The notes under the pieces: model-generated | Databases searched by the model: none | Told to the model about the DNA's origin: nothing | Seen by the model: the letters and a program-made list of their open reading frames with translations, nothing else | Program-made: the position numbers and the translations under genes | DNA from: Streptomyces mobaraensis NBRC 13819 = DSM 40847 | Lineage (GTDB): Bacteria; Actinomycetota; Actinomycetes; Streptomycetales; Streptomycetaceae | Length of the DNA stretch: 64,000 nucleotides | Assembly: GCF_017916255.1 (NCBI RefSeq) | Contig: NZ_CP072827.1 | Location: 7,341,501 to 7,405,500 of the forward strand | Reading direction: 5' to 3' | Shown: piece after piece, positions 57,623 through 64,000 of the stretch | Layout: the number at the start of each line of letters is the position of its first letter | Numbering within the stretch: the stretch's first letter is position 1

Positions 57623-57817
57623 CCCGCGATCGTAGAGCGGACCGTCCGCCCGTACGCCGGTCCCACACTCGTCCGGACGGGCGGTCCGCGCCGCCGGAAG
57701 CACGCCGGGGAAGGTACCGGGGAACACACGGGGAAGCGGACGAACGGGCGTTCCCGGGCGTCCGCCTCCGCCCCTGAACACCCGTGACACCCGTGACGCC
57801 CCCGCCCCAGGAGACGT

Positions 57818-58879
57818 ATGACGACCCGGATCGCCGCCGTCCACGGCCTGCACGCCCCGCACCGCTACCCCCAGCAGGCCATCACCGACATGATCGCCGC
57901 AGGGTTCCAGCGCAACGGCGGCGACCGGCGGCTGCTCGAGACCCTGCACCGCAGCACCCGGGTGCGGACCCGCCACCTGGTGCTCCCCCTGGAGAGATAC
58001 CCGGATCTGACCGGGTTTCAGGAGACCAACGACGTCTTCATCCGGCAGGCCACGGCGCTGGGGGCCCGGGCGGTCGACGGCGCCCTGCGCGCCGCCGGAC
58101 TGCGGCCCGCCGACGTGGACCTGCTGATGTTCACCTCCGTCACCGGGCTCGCCACCCCCTCCGTCGACGCCCGCCTCGTCCAGCGGCTCGGCCTGCGCCC
58201 CGACGTCAGACGCCTCCCGGTCTTCGGCCTGGGCTGCGTCGCCGGCGCCGCGGGCATCGCCCGCCTCCACGACTACCTGCGCGGCCGGCCCGAGGACGTC
58301 GCCGTGCTGCTCTCCGTCGAACTCTGCTCGCTCACCTTCCAGGCGACCGACGCCTCGCCCGCCAACATGATCGCGAGCGGACTGTTCGGCGACGGCGCCG
58401 CCGCCGTCGTCGCCTGCGGGGGACAGCGCGTCCCGGCGGCCGAGGGCCCGGCGGTCGTCGCCACGCGCAGCCGGATGTACCCCGACACCGAGCACGCCAT
58501 GGGCTGGGAGATCGGCGACTTCGGGCTCCGCGTGGTGCTCGACCCCTCCGTCCCCGACATCGTCCGCCACCACCTGGCCGACGACGTCCGCGCCTTCCTC
58601 CGCGATCACGGGCTCAAACCGGACGACGTGACGGCGTGGGTCTGCCACCCCGGCGGCCCCAAGATCCTGAACACGGTGACCGAGGTCCTCGGCCTCGCCC
58701 CCGACGCCCTCGACCTCACCTGGCGCCACCTGGCCGAGGCCGGCAACCTCTCCTCGTCCTCCGTCCTGCACGTGCTCCGCGACACCCTCGCCGAACGCCG
58801 CCCGCCGCCCGGCTCGCCGGGCCTGCTGCTGGCCATGGGCCCCGGCTTCTGCTGCGAACTCGTCCTCCTGCGCTGGTAG
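57818..58879 (+). CDS. srsA: Type III polyketide synthase, alkylresorcinol-synthase-like
   Basis: The 353-aa protein carries the chalcone-synthase triad: Cys140 in VFGLGCVAGAAG, His277 in WVCHPGGPKIL and Asn310 in AEAGNLSSSSVL. It ends with LLAMGPGFCCELVLLRW, the G-P-G-F loop. It extends acyl starters with malonyl-CoA to resorcinols or pyrones. The order type III PKS, membrane methyltransferase, FAD hydroxylase equals the Streptomyces griseus srsABC phenolic-lipid operon as I know it, so the symbol is by gene order and family, not by alignment. The methyltransferase GTG lies 7 bp after the stop. ATG 57818 is preceded by CAGGAGACGT. Confidence 0.88.
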   Translation: MTTRIAAVHGLHAPHRYPQQAITDMIAAGFQRNGGDRRLLETLHRSTRVRTRHLVLPLERYPDLTGFQETNDVFIRQATALGARAVDGALRAAGLRPADVDLLMFTSVTGLATPSVDARLVQRLGLRPDVRRLPVFGLGCVAGAAGIARLHDYLRGRPEDVAVLLSVELCSLTFQATDASPANMIASGLFGDGAAAVVACGGQRVPAAEGPAVVATRSRMYPDTEHAMGWEIGDFGLRVVLDPSVPDIVRHHLADDVRAFLRDHGLKPDDVTAWVCHPGGPKILNTVTEVLGLAPDALDLTWRHLAEAGNLSSSSVLHVLRDTLAERRPPPGSPGLLLAMGPGFCCELVLLRW

Positions 58880-58885
58880 GCCACC

Positions 58886-59416
58886 GTGACCGTGCCCTGG
58901 TACGCCCTCCTCCTCGCCGCCGTCGCCGCCGAACGCGGCGCCGAACTCGTCCTCGCCCGCCGCAACGCCCGGTGGAGCCGGGAGCGCGGCGGACTGCCCG
59001 TCGACGGCGGCCACTACCCGTGGATGGTCGCCCTGCACACCGCCCTGCTGCCGGCCTGCCTCCTCGAAGTGCTCGCCGCCGGGCGGCCGTTCCGGCCCGT
59101 CCTCGGCTGGGCGATGCTCGTCGTCGTCGCCGCCGCGCAAGGGCTGCGCTGGTGGTGCGTCCGCACCCTGGGACGGCGGTGGAACACCCGCGTGATCGTC
59201 GTCCCCGGCCTCCCGGCGGTGACCGCCGGCCCCTACCGGCTGCTGCGCCACCCCAACTACGCGGCCGTCGCCGCCGAGGGCGCGGCGCTGCCCCTGGTGC
59301 ACGGCGCCTGGGTCACGGCCGCCGGCTTCACACTGCTGAACGCCTGGCTGCTCGCCGTCCGCGTCCGGTGCGAGGAGGCGGCGCTCGCGCCCTCCCGCGC
59401 CCCCTCCACCGCGTGA
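58886..59416 (+). CDS. srsB: ICMT-like membrane methyltransferase (SrsB-like)
   Basis: The 176-aa integral membrane protein has four to five hydrophobic helices and the isoprenylcysteine-methyltransferase signature near its C-terminus: LGRRWNTRVIVVPGLPAVTA, GPYRLLRHPNYAAVAAEGAA (G-P-Y-R-x-x-R-H-P-x-Y) and a final ...RVRCEEAALA with R-x-x-x-E-E. It would use S-adenosylmethionine to O-methylate the alkylresorcinol from the PKS. GTG 58886 is 7 bp after the PKS stop and its TGA overlaps the GTG of the next gene, so all three are co-translated. Confidence 0.85.
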   Translation: MTVPWYALLLAAVAAERGAELVLARRNARWSRERGGLPVDGGHYPWMVALHTALLPACLLEVLAAGRPFRPVLGWAMLVVVAAAQGLRWWCVRTLGRRWNTRVIVVPGLPAVTAGPYRLLRHPNYAAVAAEGAALPLVHGAWVTAAGFTLLNAWLLAVRVRCEEAALAPSRAPSTA

Positions 59417-60426
59417 TCGACGTCCTGGTGGCGGGCGGCGGACCGGCCGGACTGGCGGCGGCCGTCCACGCGGCGCTCGCCGGCCTGGAGACGGTGGTCG
59501 TCGAACCGCGCGCCACGCCCGTGGACAAGGCGTGCGGCGAAGGCGTCATGCCCAGCGGCGTGGCCGCGCTCCGCGCGCTCGGCGTCGAGGTGGCCGGGCA
59601 TCCGCTGCGCGGCATCCGGTACGTCGACGGGCCGCGCCGCGTCGAGGCGGACTTCCGCGGCGGCACCGGGCTGGGCGTCCGGCGGACCGCGCTGCACGCC
59701 GCCCTGCACCGGCGGGCCGCCGAAGCCGGCGTGCGGTTCGCGCCCGGCCGGGTGGGCGCGGTCGTCCAGGACGCGGACGGGGTGACGGCGGGGGAGTGGC
59801 GGGCGCGCTGGCTGATCGCCGCGGACGGCCTGCACTCCCCGCTCCGCCGCGCCCTGGGCCTCGACCTGCCCGCGCGTCCCGCCGCCCGCTACGGCCTCCG
59901 CCGGCACTTCCGCGTCAGGCCGTGGAGCGACCACGTCGAGGTGCACTGGTCCCGGCACGGCGAGGCGTATGTGACGCCGGTGGGGGAGGAGCTGGTGGGC
60001 GTCGCCGTCCTCAGCCGCGAACGCCGGGGCTACGACGCCCACCTGACGGCCCATCCGGCGCTGGCGTTCCTGTCGGGCGCCGCGCCCGCGAGCGCCGTGC
60101 GCGGCGCGGGTCCCCTGCTCCAGCGCACCCGCGCCCGGACGGCCGGGCGCGTCCTGCTCGTCGGCGACGCGGCCGGGTACGTCGACGCCCTGACGGGCGA
60201 GGGCGTCGCCCTGGCCCTGGCGACGGCGGAGGCCGCGGTGCGCTGCCTGGCGGCCGGCCGGCCGTCGGCGTACGAGGCGGCCTGGCGCCGGCTGACCCGG
60301 CGGCATCGCGTCCTCACCCACGCCCTGGTCCGGGCCTGCCGGCATCCGGCCGGCAGCGGCCTCGTCGTCCCCGCGGCGCGCGCCCTGCCGCGGGTGTTCG
60401 CGGGCGTGGTGCGCGCGCTCCAGTAG
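59413..60426 (+). CDS. srsC: FAD-dependent hydroxylase of the geranylgeranyl-reductase/PHBH type (SrsC-like)
   Basis: The 337-aa protein starts at GTG 59413, overlapping the preceding stop (GTGA): MIDVLVAGGGPAGLAAAVHA is the FAD-binding GxGxxG fold. Then come EPRATPVDKACGEGVMPSGV (D-K-x-C-G-E-G), RARWLIAADGLHSPLRRALG (DG motif) and GRVLLVGDAAGYVDALTGEG (GD motif). In the srs pathway the third enzyme hydroxylates the methylated resorcinol to a hydroquinone that oxidises to an alkylquinone. Length is a little short for the class but all FAD motifs are present. A CATGAT promoter for the ligase lies after it. Confidence 0.87.
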   Translation: MIDVLVAGGGPAGLAAAVHAALAGLETVVVEPRATPVDKACGEGVMPSGVAALRALGVEVAGHPLRGIRYVDGPRRVEADFRGGTGLGVRRTALHAALHRRAAEAGVRFAPGRVGAVVQDADGVTAGEWRARWLIAADGLHSPLRRALGLDLPARPAARYGLRRHFRVRPWSDHVEVHWSRHGEAYVTPVGEELVGVAVLSRERRGYDAHLTAHPALAFLSGAAPASAVRGAGPLLQRTRARTAGRVLLVGDAAGYVDALTGEGVALALATAEAAVRCLAAGRPSAYEAAWRRLTRRHRVLTHALVRACRHPAGSGLVVPAARALPRVFAGVVRALQ

Positions 60427-60453
60427 GGCCGGCGGACCGGCGCCGGGCCGGGC

Positions 60454-60482
60454 TTGGCGTTGTCGATCAAAAGAGGCATGAT
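60454..60482 (+). promoter_or_regulatory. Candidate promoter upstream of the ANL ligase
   Basis: TTGGCG (60454-60459) and CATGAT (60477-60482) are 17 bp apart in an AT-richer stretch. Inverted repeats AGGCAT-N9-ATGCCT (60474-60494) and CAGGC-N8-GCCTG (60495-60512) follow and could be operator sites. The ligase may thus be expressed apart from the PKS operon. Confidence 0.45.
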
Positions 60483-60535
60483 GGATGGATGCCTCAGGCA
60501 ATTAATGGCCTGGGAACCTACCCGGAGGAGCAGAA

Positions 60536-62068
60536 ATGTCGCACGCCGCGCCGAAGTTACCGATGTACGTGGAGGACATCCTCGACGGCATGGGTGACGA
60601 CCCCGGGCGCGAGGCGCTGGTCCACGAGGGACGGCGCGTCACCGTGGGCGAGTTCCGCGCCCTCGTGCACCGCATGGCGCGGGCCCTGCGCGCCGAGGGG
60701 CTCGGCCGCGGGCACACCGTCACCCTCCTCAGCGGGAACCTGCCCGAGATCATCGCCGCCCGGTACGCGGCCAACCTGCTCGGCTGCCGGGTCAACCACC
60801 TCTACAACAAGCTCTCGGCCGAGGTGCAGGCCGGCATCGTCGCCGACGTCGAGACGCGCGCGCTCATCGTCGACCCGCGGCTGGCGGAGCGCGCCGAGGA
60901 GGTGACGCGGCTCGCCCCCGTCGAGAGCGTGCTGGCCCTCGGCCCCGCCAAGACCGGCAAGGACCTCCTGGAACTCGCCGCCGCCCAGTCCGGCGAGCCG
61001 TTCCCGAGCCAGGCCGAACCCGAGGACATCGCCTCCATCCGGCACACCGGCGGCACCACGGGCCACCCCAAGGGCATCTGCACCACCTTCGCGCAGGCCG
61101 GACGCGGCTACCGCGAGGACGAGGACCACACCCCCCGGCAGTTGGTCTGCACGACCATCGCCCACGCCGCCGGACACCTCGCGGACGGCACCCTGCGCCG
61201 GGGCGGCGTCCTCGTCCTGCTGGAGGACTTCGACCCGGCCGCCGTGCTCGCCGCGGTCGAACGCGAGCGGATCACCGACGTGTTCCTCCTCCCGCCGCTG
61301 CTCTACGCGCTCCTGGACCACCCGGACCTCGCCCGCACCGACACCTCCGGCCTGCGGTGCGTGCTGTACGGCGGCTGCCCGGCGTCGCCCGTGCGGATCG
61401 CCGACGCGGTACGCCGCCTCGGGCCCGTCCTCGTCCAGTTCTACGGACAGAGCGAGGCCGGCGGCATCAGCTTCCTGGAGCCCGAGGACCACGACCCCGC
61501 GCGGTCCGAACGGCTGCGCAGCGTCGGCAAGGTGCTGCCCGGCGTCGAGGTCGCCGTCCGCGATCCCGCGACCGGCCGGGACCTGCCGCGCGGCGCGCAC
61601 GGCGAGATATGCGTGCGCTCACGGCAGGTCATGCGGGGCTACTGGAAGCGGCCGGACCTCACGGCCGAGGTGCTGAAGGACGGCTGGCTGCACACCGGTG
61701 ACATCGGGTTCCTGGACGACGAGGACTTCCTGACCGTCGTCGACCGCATCAAGGACATGATCATCGTGGTGGGCGGGCACGTCTACACGACCGAGCTCGA
61801 GGACGTGCTCAACGCGCACCCCGGCGTACGGCAGAGCGCCGTCTTCGGGGTGCGGGACGCCGACGACATGGAGCGGGTGCACGCCGCCGTGGTCCCGGTC
61901 CCCGGCGCGGACGTCGGGGCGGACGCGCTGCGGGCGTTCGTCCGCGAGCGGTGCGGCGCGATGTACGAGCCGCACCGGATCGACTTCATGGCGGAACTGC
62001 CGCTGACGGACGCCGGGAAGCCGGACAAGAAGGCCCTGCGGCGGGTGGCCGAACGCCAGGCCGGCTGA
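60536..62068 (+). CDS. ANL-superfamily AMP-dependent acyl/aryl-CoA ligase
   Basis: The 510-aa enzyme starts at ATG 60536 with GGAGGAG. It carries the adenylate-forming core motifs: A3 TGGTTGHPKG (residues 171-180), VLYGGCPASPVRIADAVRRL, A5 QFYGQSEAGGISFLEPEDHD, A7 WLHTGDIGFLDDEDF, A8 VDRIKDMIIVVGGHVYTTEL and A10 LTDAGKPDKKALR with the catalytic Lys near residue 497. It activates a carboxylic acid as AMP ester and passes it to CoA or a carrier. Next to the PKS operon it may supply a starter acyl-CoA; the following type II thioesterase gene is on the opposite strand. The substrate is not identifiable by eye. Confidence 0.9.
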   Translation: MSHAAPKLPMYVEDILDGMGDDPGREALVHEGRRVTVGEFRALVHRMARALRAEGLGRGHTVTLLSGNLPEIIAARYAANLLGCRVNHLYNKLSAEVQAGIVADVETRALIVDPRLAERAEEVTRLAPVESVLALGPAKTGKDLLELAAAQSGEPFPSQAEPEDIASIRHTGGTTGHPKGICTTFAQAGRGYREDEDHTPRQLVCTTIAHAAGHLADGTLRRGGVLVLLEDFDPAAVLAAVERERITDVFLLPPLLYALLDHPDLARTDTSGLRCVLYGGCPASPVRIADAVRRLGPVLVQFYGQSEAGGISFLEPEDHDPARSERLRSVGKVLPGVEVAVRDPATGRDLPRGAHGEICVRSRQVMRGYWKRPDLTAEVLKDGWLHTGDIGFLDDEDFLTVVDRIKDMIIVVGGHVYTTELEDVLNAHPGVRQSAVFGVRDADDMERVHAAVVPVPGADVGADALRAFVRERCGAMYEPHRIDFMAELPLTDAGKPDKKALRRVAERQAG

Positions 62069-62090
62069 CGGGAGCCGGTTGCTCGGCCGG

Positions 62091-62138
62091 ACGTGGCCGT
62101 CATCGAACACGGGGGCTCCCGTGCGGTGACGGCCACGT
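62091..62138. terminator. Nested bidirectional terminator between ligase and thioesterase
   Basis: ACGTGGCCGTCA (62091-62102) mirrors TGACGGCCACGT (62127-62138) perfectly. Inside, CACGGG (62108-62113) pairs with CCCGTG (62118-62123). It lies 22 bp after the ligase stop and before the convergent thioesterase stop at 62262. Confidence 0.8.
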
Positions 62139-62261
62139 CGTGCCCGGCGCCGCGGCCGGATCGGGCCGGTCGGCGCCGGGCCAGGACACCCTGCCGGCCC
62201 GCGCGCGGTCGGCGAGGACGTCGCTCTCCGTCTGTCGGCCCGTCGGCTCTTCAGCGACCTC

Positions 62262-63038
62262 TCAGCCCGTCAGCGACGCGATGTGCTCCCGGATCACCCC
62301 GATGACCTCCGGCGCGCGGGAGTTGAGGTAGAAGTGGCCGCCGGGGAAGGTGCGGAGGGTGAACGCCGCGGACGTGCACCCGGCCCACGCCTGGGTCTCC
62401 TCGACCGTGGCCATCGGGTCGCCGTCCCCCAGCAGGGCCAGCACCGGGCAGGGCAGCGGCGGGCCGGGCCGGTGGCGGTAGGTCTCCACCGCCTCGTAGT
62501 CGGCGCGGATCACCGGCAGGAACAGGGCCCGCAGCTCCGGGTCGTGGAACATCCGCAGGTCGCTGCCGCCGAGCCGTTCCATCTCGGCCACGATGCCGTC
62601 GTCGTCGCGCAGGTGGACGTCCTCCTGCCGGACGGTCGTGGGCGCGCGCCGGCCGGAGACGACGACGGACAGCGGCGCCGCGCCCTTGTCCGTGAGCCGC
62701 CGTGCCACCTCGTAGGCGACCATGGCGCCCATGCTGTGGCCGAACAGCGTCACCGGGCGGTCGCACCACGGCAGCAACTCCTCGGCGGCCCGGTCCGCCA
62801 GCTCCTCGACGGAGCGCAGGGGCGGCACCGACCGGTGGTCCTGGCGGCCCGGGTACTGCACCGCCAGCACGTCGAGGGCGGGGGACAGGGCGGCGGAGAC
62901 GCCGTGGAAGTAGCTCGCCGAGCCGCCCGCGTAGGGGAAGCACACCAGCCGGTTCGCGGCGTCCGGGGCCGGATGGAAGCGCTGGATCCACTTGCTCTTC
63001 TCGCGCACGCCGCCGACGGCCCTGCTCGACTCGCTCAC
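62262..63038 (-). CDS. Type II thioesterase (editing thioesterase of PKS/NRPS systems)
   Basis: The 258-aa alpha/beta hydrolase begins at GTG 63038 behind AGGAG: MSESSRAVGGVREKSKWIQR. It has the family opening RLVCFPYAGGSASYFHGVSA and the VLAVQYPGRQDHRSVPPLRS motif. The nucleophile is Ser102 in LFGHSMGAMVAYEVARRL. The catalytic Asp is in LALLGDGDPMATVEE and His in RTFPGGHFYLNSRAPEVIGV. Such enzymes remove stalled acyl groups from carrier proteins. No modular PKS or NRPS is in the window; the partner may lie to the right, or the gene serves another cluster. Confidence 0.92.
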   Translation of the reverse strand: MSESSRAVGGVREKSKWIQRFHPAPDAANRLVCFPYAGGSASYFHGVSAALSPALDVLAVQYPGRQDHRSVPPLRSVEELADRAAEELLPWCDRPVTLFGHSMGAMVAYEVARRLTDKGAAPLSVVVSGRRAPTTVRQEDVHLRDDDGIVAEMERLGGSDLRMFHDPELRALFLPVIRADYEAVETYRHRPGPPLPCPVLALLGDGDPMATVEETQAWAGCTSAAFTLRTFPGGHFYLNSRAPEVIGVIREHIASLTG

Positions 63039-63208
63039 GTCACTCGCTCCTCGCCTGTCCGCGTCAGGCGCCCGCTGTGGCCGCCCCGGTCCGTCCCGCG
63101 CATGATCCCATCGCGCCCGCGCCGCGGCCAACCCCTAACCGCCCGGCCGCCGTTCGCGATAGGGGGTCCACCCGACCCCTATCGCGCACGCCGGGCGGAC
63201 AAAGCAAG
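63039..63208. other. Intergenic region upstream of the thioesterase gene
   Basis: No gene is visible. Together with the terminator hairpins at 63209-63320 this stretch separates the thioesterase from the permease, both on the minus strand. CGATAGGGGTC repeats loosely as a dyad (GCGATAGGGGTC near 63157 and GACCCCTATCGC near 63173), a possible operator or promoter element. Confidence 0.4.
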
Positions 63209-63240
63209 GGGTCCCACCGCTCCGCAGAGCGGTGGGACCC
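63209..63240 (-). terminator. Terminator downstream of the permease gene
   Basis: A perfect 14-bp inverted repeat (63209-63222 with 63227-63240), loop CGCA. On the minus strand it is followed by CCTTGCTTTG. Confidence 0.8.
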
Positions 63241-63294
63241 GGGCCGGAAGTGCGACGGGGGATGGACTACCGGCCCCACATGGTGGTCTGTGCC

Positions 63295-63320
63295 GCCGCG
63301 GCCGTACACCCGGCCGCGGC
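63295..63320 (-). terminator. Second hairpin just after the permease stop codon
   Basis: GCCGCGGCCG (63295-63304) pairs with CGGCCGCGGC (63311-63320) around TACACC, 8 bp from the stop codon at 63328. Confidence 0.6.
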
Positions 63321-63327
63321 GCCGTCG

Positions 63328-64000
63328 TCAGGCGGCGGAGGCGGCGGCCTCCACCGGCCGGAACCGGGTGGCCCGCCAGGTCGGCAGGAGCGTCGCGGCG
63401 AAGGTCACCACCGCCGCCCCGGCCACCACCGCCCAGTAGATCCACACCGGCACGGACGGCACGACGCGGTCCAACTTGGCGACGCTGTACGGGAAGAGGG
63501 TGATCGCGGCGGCGACGGAGCCGAGGACGATCCCGGTCACGGCGGTCAGCACGCTCTCCGCCGCCATCATCGTCATGACCTGCCGCCGGGTGAAGCCGGT
63601 GAGCCGCTGGAGGCCGAACTCCCGGCGGCGCCGCCCGGTGGCGGAGACCAGGGTGTTGACCACCGAGATCACCGTGTAGCCGACGATCATGCCGACCACC
63701 AGGTAGTTGATGGTGGCGAGCTGCTGCTGTCCGGCGGTCCGGCCGGCGGTGAGCGCCTCGCTGCCGGCCACCTCGACGCCCGGCTGGTCCTTGACCGCCG
63801 CGCCCAGCGCCGCGGTCACCGCGCCCGGGTCGGCCCCGGCGGCCCGCCGCACCACGATCTGCGCGGGCGTCCCGTCCGTGGTGTGCGCCGCCAGCAGCCC
63901 GGCGGGCAGCAGCAGCGAGGTCGTCAGGCCCTCCGGCCGGTAGGTGGCGACCACCTTCACCTTCACCGGGGTGCCGTCGCCGAGCCGCAGGGTGATCGTG
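63328..64000 (-). CDS. FtsX-family ABC transporter permease (5' partial)
   Basis: The last 224 codons are visible; the coding sequence continues past the right edge. An extracytoplasmic part (TLRLGDGTPVKVKVVATYRP, LLLPAGLLAAHTTDGTPAQI) is followed by the FtsX/MacB C-terminal membrane domain. It has three helices: INYLVVGMIVGYTVISVVNT, MMAAESVLTAVTGIVLGSVA, and VWIYWAVVAGAAVVTFAATL. The coupling loop is RRREFGLQRLTGFTRRQVMT and the end is WRATRFRPVEAAASAA. Such permeases work with a LolD-like ATPase, here expected to the right. The start cannot be seen. Confidence 0.9.
   Translation of the reverse strand, partial: TITLRLGDGTPVKVKVVATYRPEGLTTSLLLPAGLLAAHTTDGTPAQIVVRRAAGADPGAVTAALGAAVKDQPGVEVAGSEALTAGRTAGQQQLATINYLVVGMIVGYTVISVVNTLVSATGRRRREFGLQRLTGFTRRQVMTMMAAESVLTAVTGIVLGSVAAAITLFPYSVAKLDRVVPSVPVWIYWAVVAGAAVVTFAATLLPTWRATRFRPVEAAASAA

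Noticed and set aside
56759..59302. The UbiA gene read as an 847-residue protein extending to 59302
   Set aside because: The extension is antisense to the type III PKS and lacks membrane or enzyme motifs; the UbiA protein begins naturally at GTG 57622.
1..64000. tRNA, rRNA, CRISPR arrays, insertion sequences or attachment sites
   Set aside because: I looked for cloverleaf ends, spaced identical repeats and transposase motifs and found none that hold up. The short tandem repeats listed are not CRISPR-like in spacing.

Overview
The window is about 72% GC by eye. Its genes are short-spaced and often GTG-started, with the strong third-position G/C bias of a Streptomyces-like actinomycete. Supporting signs are a SARP/AfsR-type and a LAL-type LuxR regulator, several secreted chitin-degrading enzymes, a GlsB-like membrane protein and DUF5997. 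The mix of natural-product loci, secreted hydrolases, regulators and broken genes suggests an accessory (chromosome-arm) region, not a core one.

Layout. 1-6.4 kb: a LysR-effector-domain protein cut by the left edge, DUF5997, an MscS channel, a large LAL regulator and a small secreted protein. 6.4-18.5 kb: a hypothetical gene, then a compact minus-strand thiopeptide operon. It holds a leader-binding ThiF-like protein, a tandem nitroreductase-like azoline dehydrogenase, a 60-aa precursor, a YcaO cyclodehydratase, a split LanB and two LanB-C-like proteins. The precursor core SNCTSRGTPASCCSCCCC is of cyclothiazomycin type. 18.6-24.2 kb: a GH18 chitinase with the classical chitinase direct-repeat promoter, a GlsB-like protein, an MFS exporter and a frameshifted SDR. 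24.4-31.5 kb: an AfsR-like regulator, a degenerate intergenic repeat patch, a SpoIIE-type phosphatase and a TrkA-N/CASTOR-like channel.

31.7-43 kb: a frameshifted secreted amidase, a TPR-like protein, an ArsR/MFS divergent pair, a DsbA-like protein, a secreted protein of four 37-residue repeats, a decayed VWA gene, GH114, DUF1259, a phosphoesterase and a GH19 chitinase. 43.4-47.9 kb: a lanthipeptide locus with a LanL-type synthetase whose cyclase zinc ligands are intact, three small precursors in a row (leader motif LQELPE, cores around CCDT...TDPPRCP) and a separate stand-alone LanC. 48-53.4 kb: GH46 chitosanase, small secreted proteins, LysR/YciI, an EF-hand protein and two FAD-enzyme fragments. 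53.4-57.6 kb: a GntR-controlled two-component flavin monooxygenase with a striking palindromic operator, a flavodoxin-like reductase and a UbiA prenyltransferase. 57.8-63 kb: an srsABC-like phenolic-lipid operon (type III PKS, methyltransferase, hydroxylase), an ANL ligase and a type II thioesterase. The right edge cuts an FtsX-family permease.

The amidase, SDR, VWA and FAD monooxygenase genes can each be restored, at the breakpoints I examined, by adding one G or C to a short G/C run. The same change would also tidy the end of the LanL gene. This pattern looks as much like consensus sequencing error as like biology and should be checked before these genes are called pseudogenes. All family assignments come from reading motifs; no database search was run.
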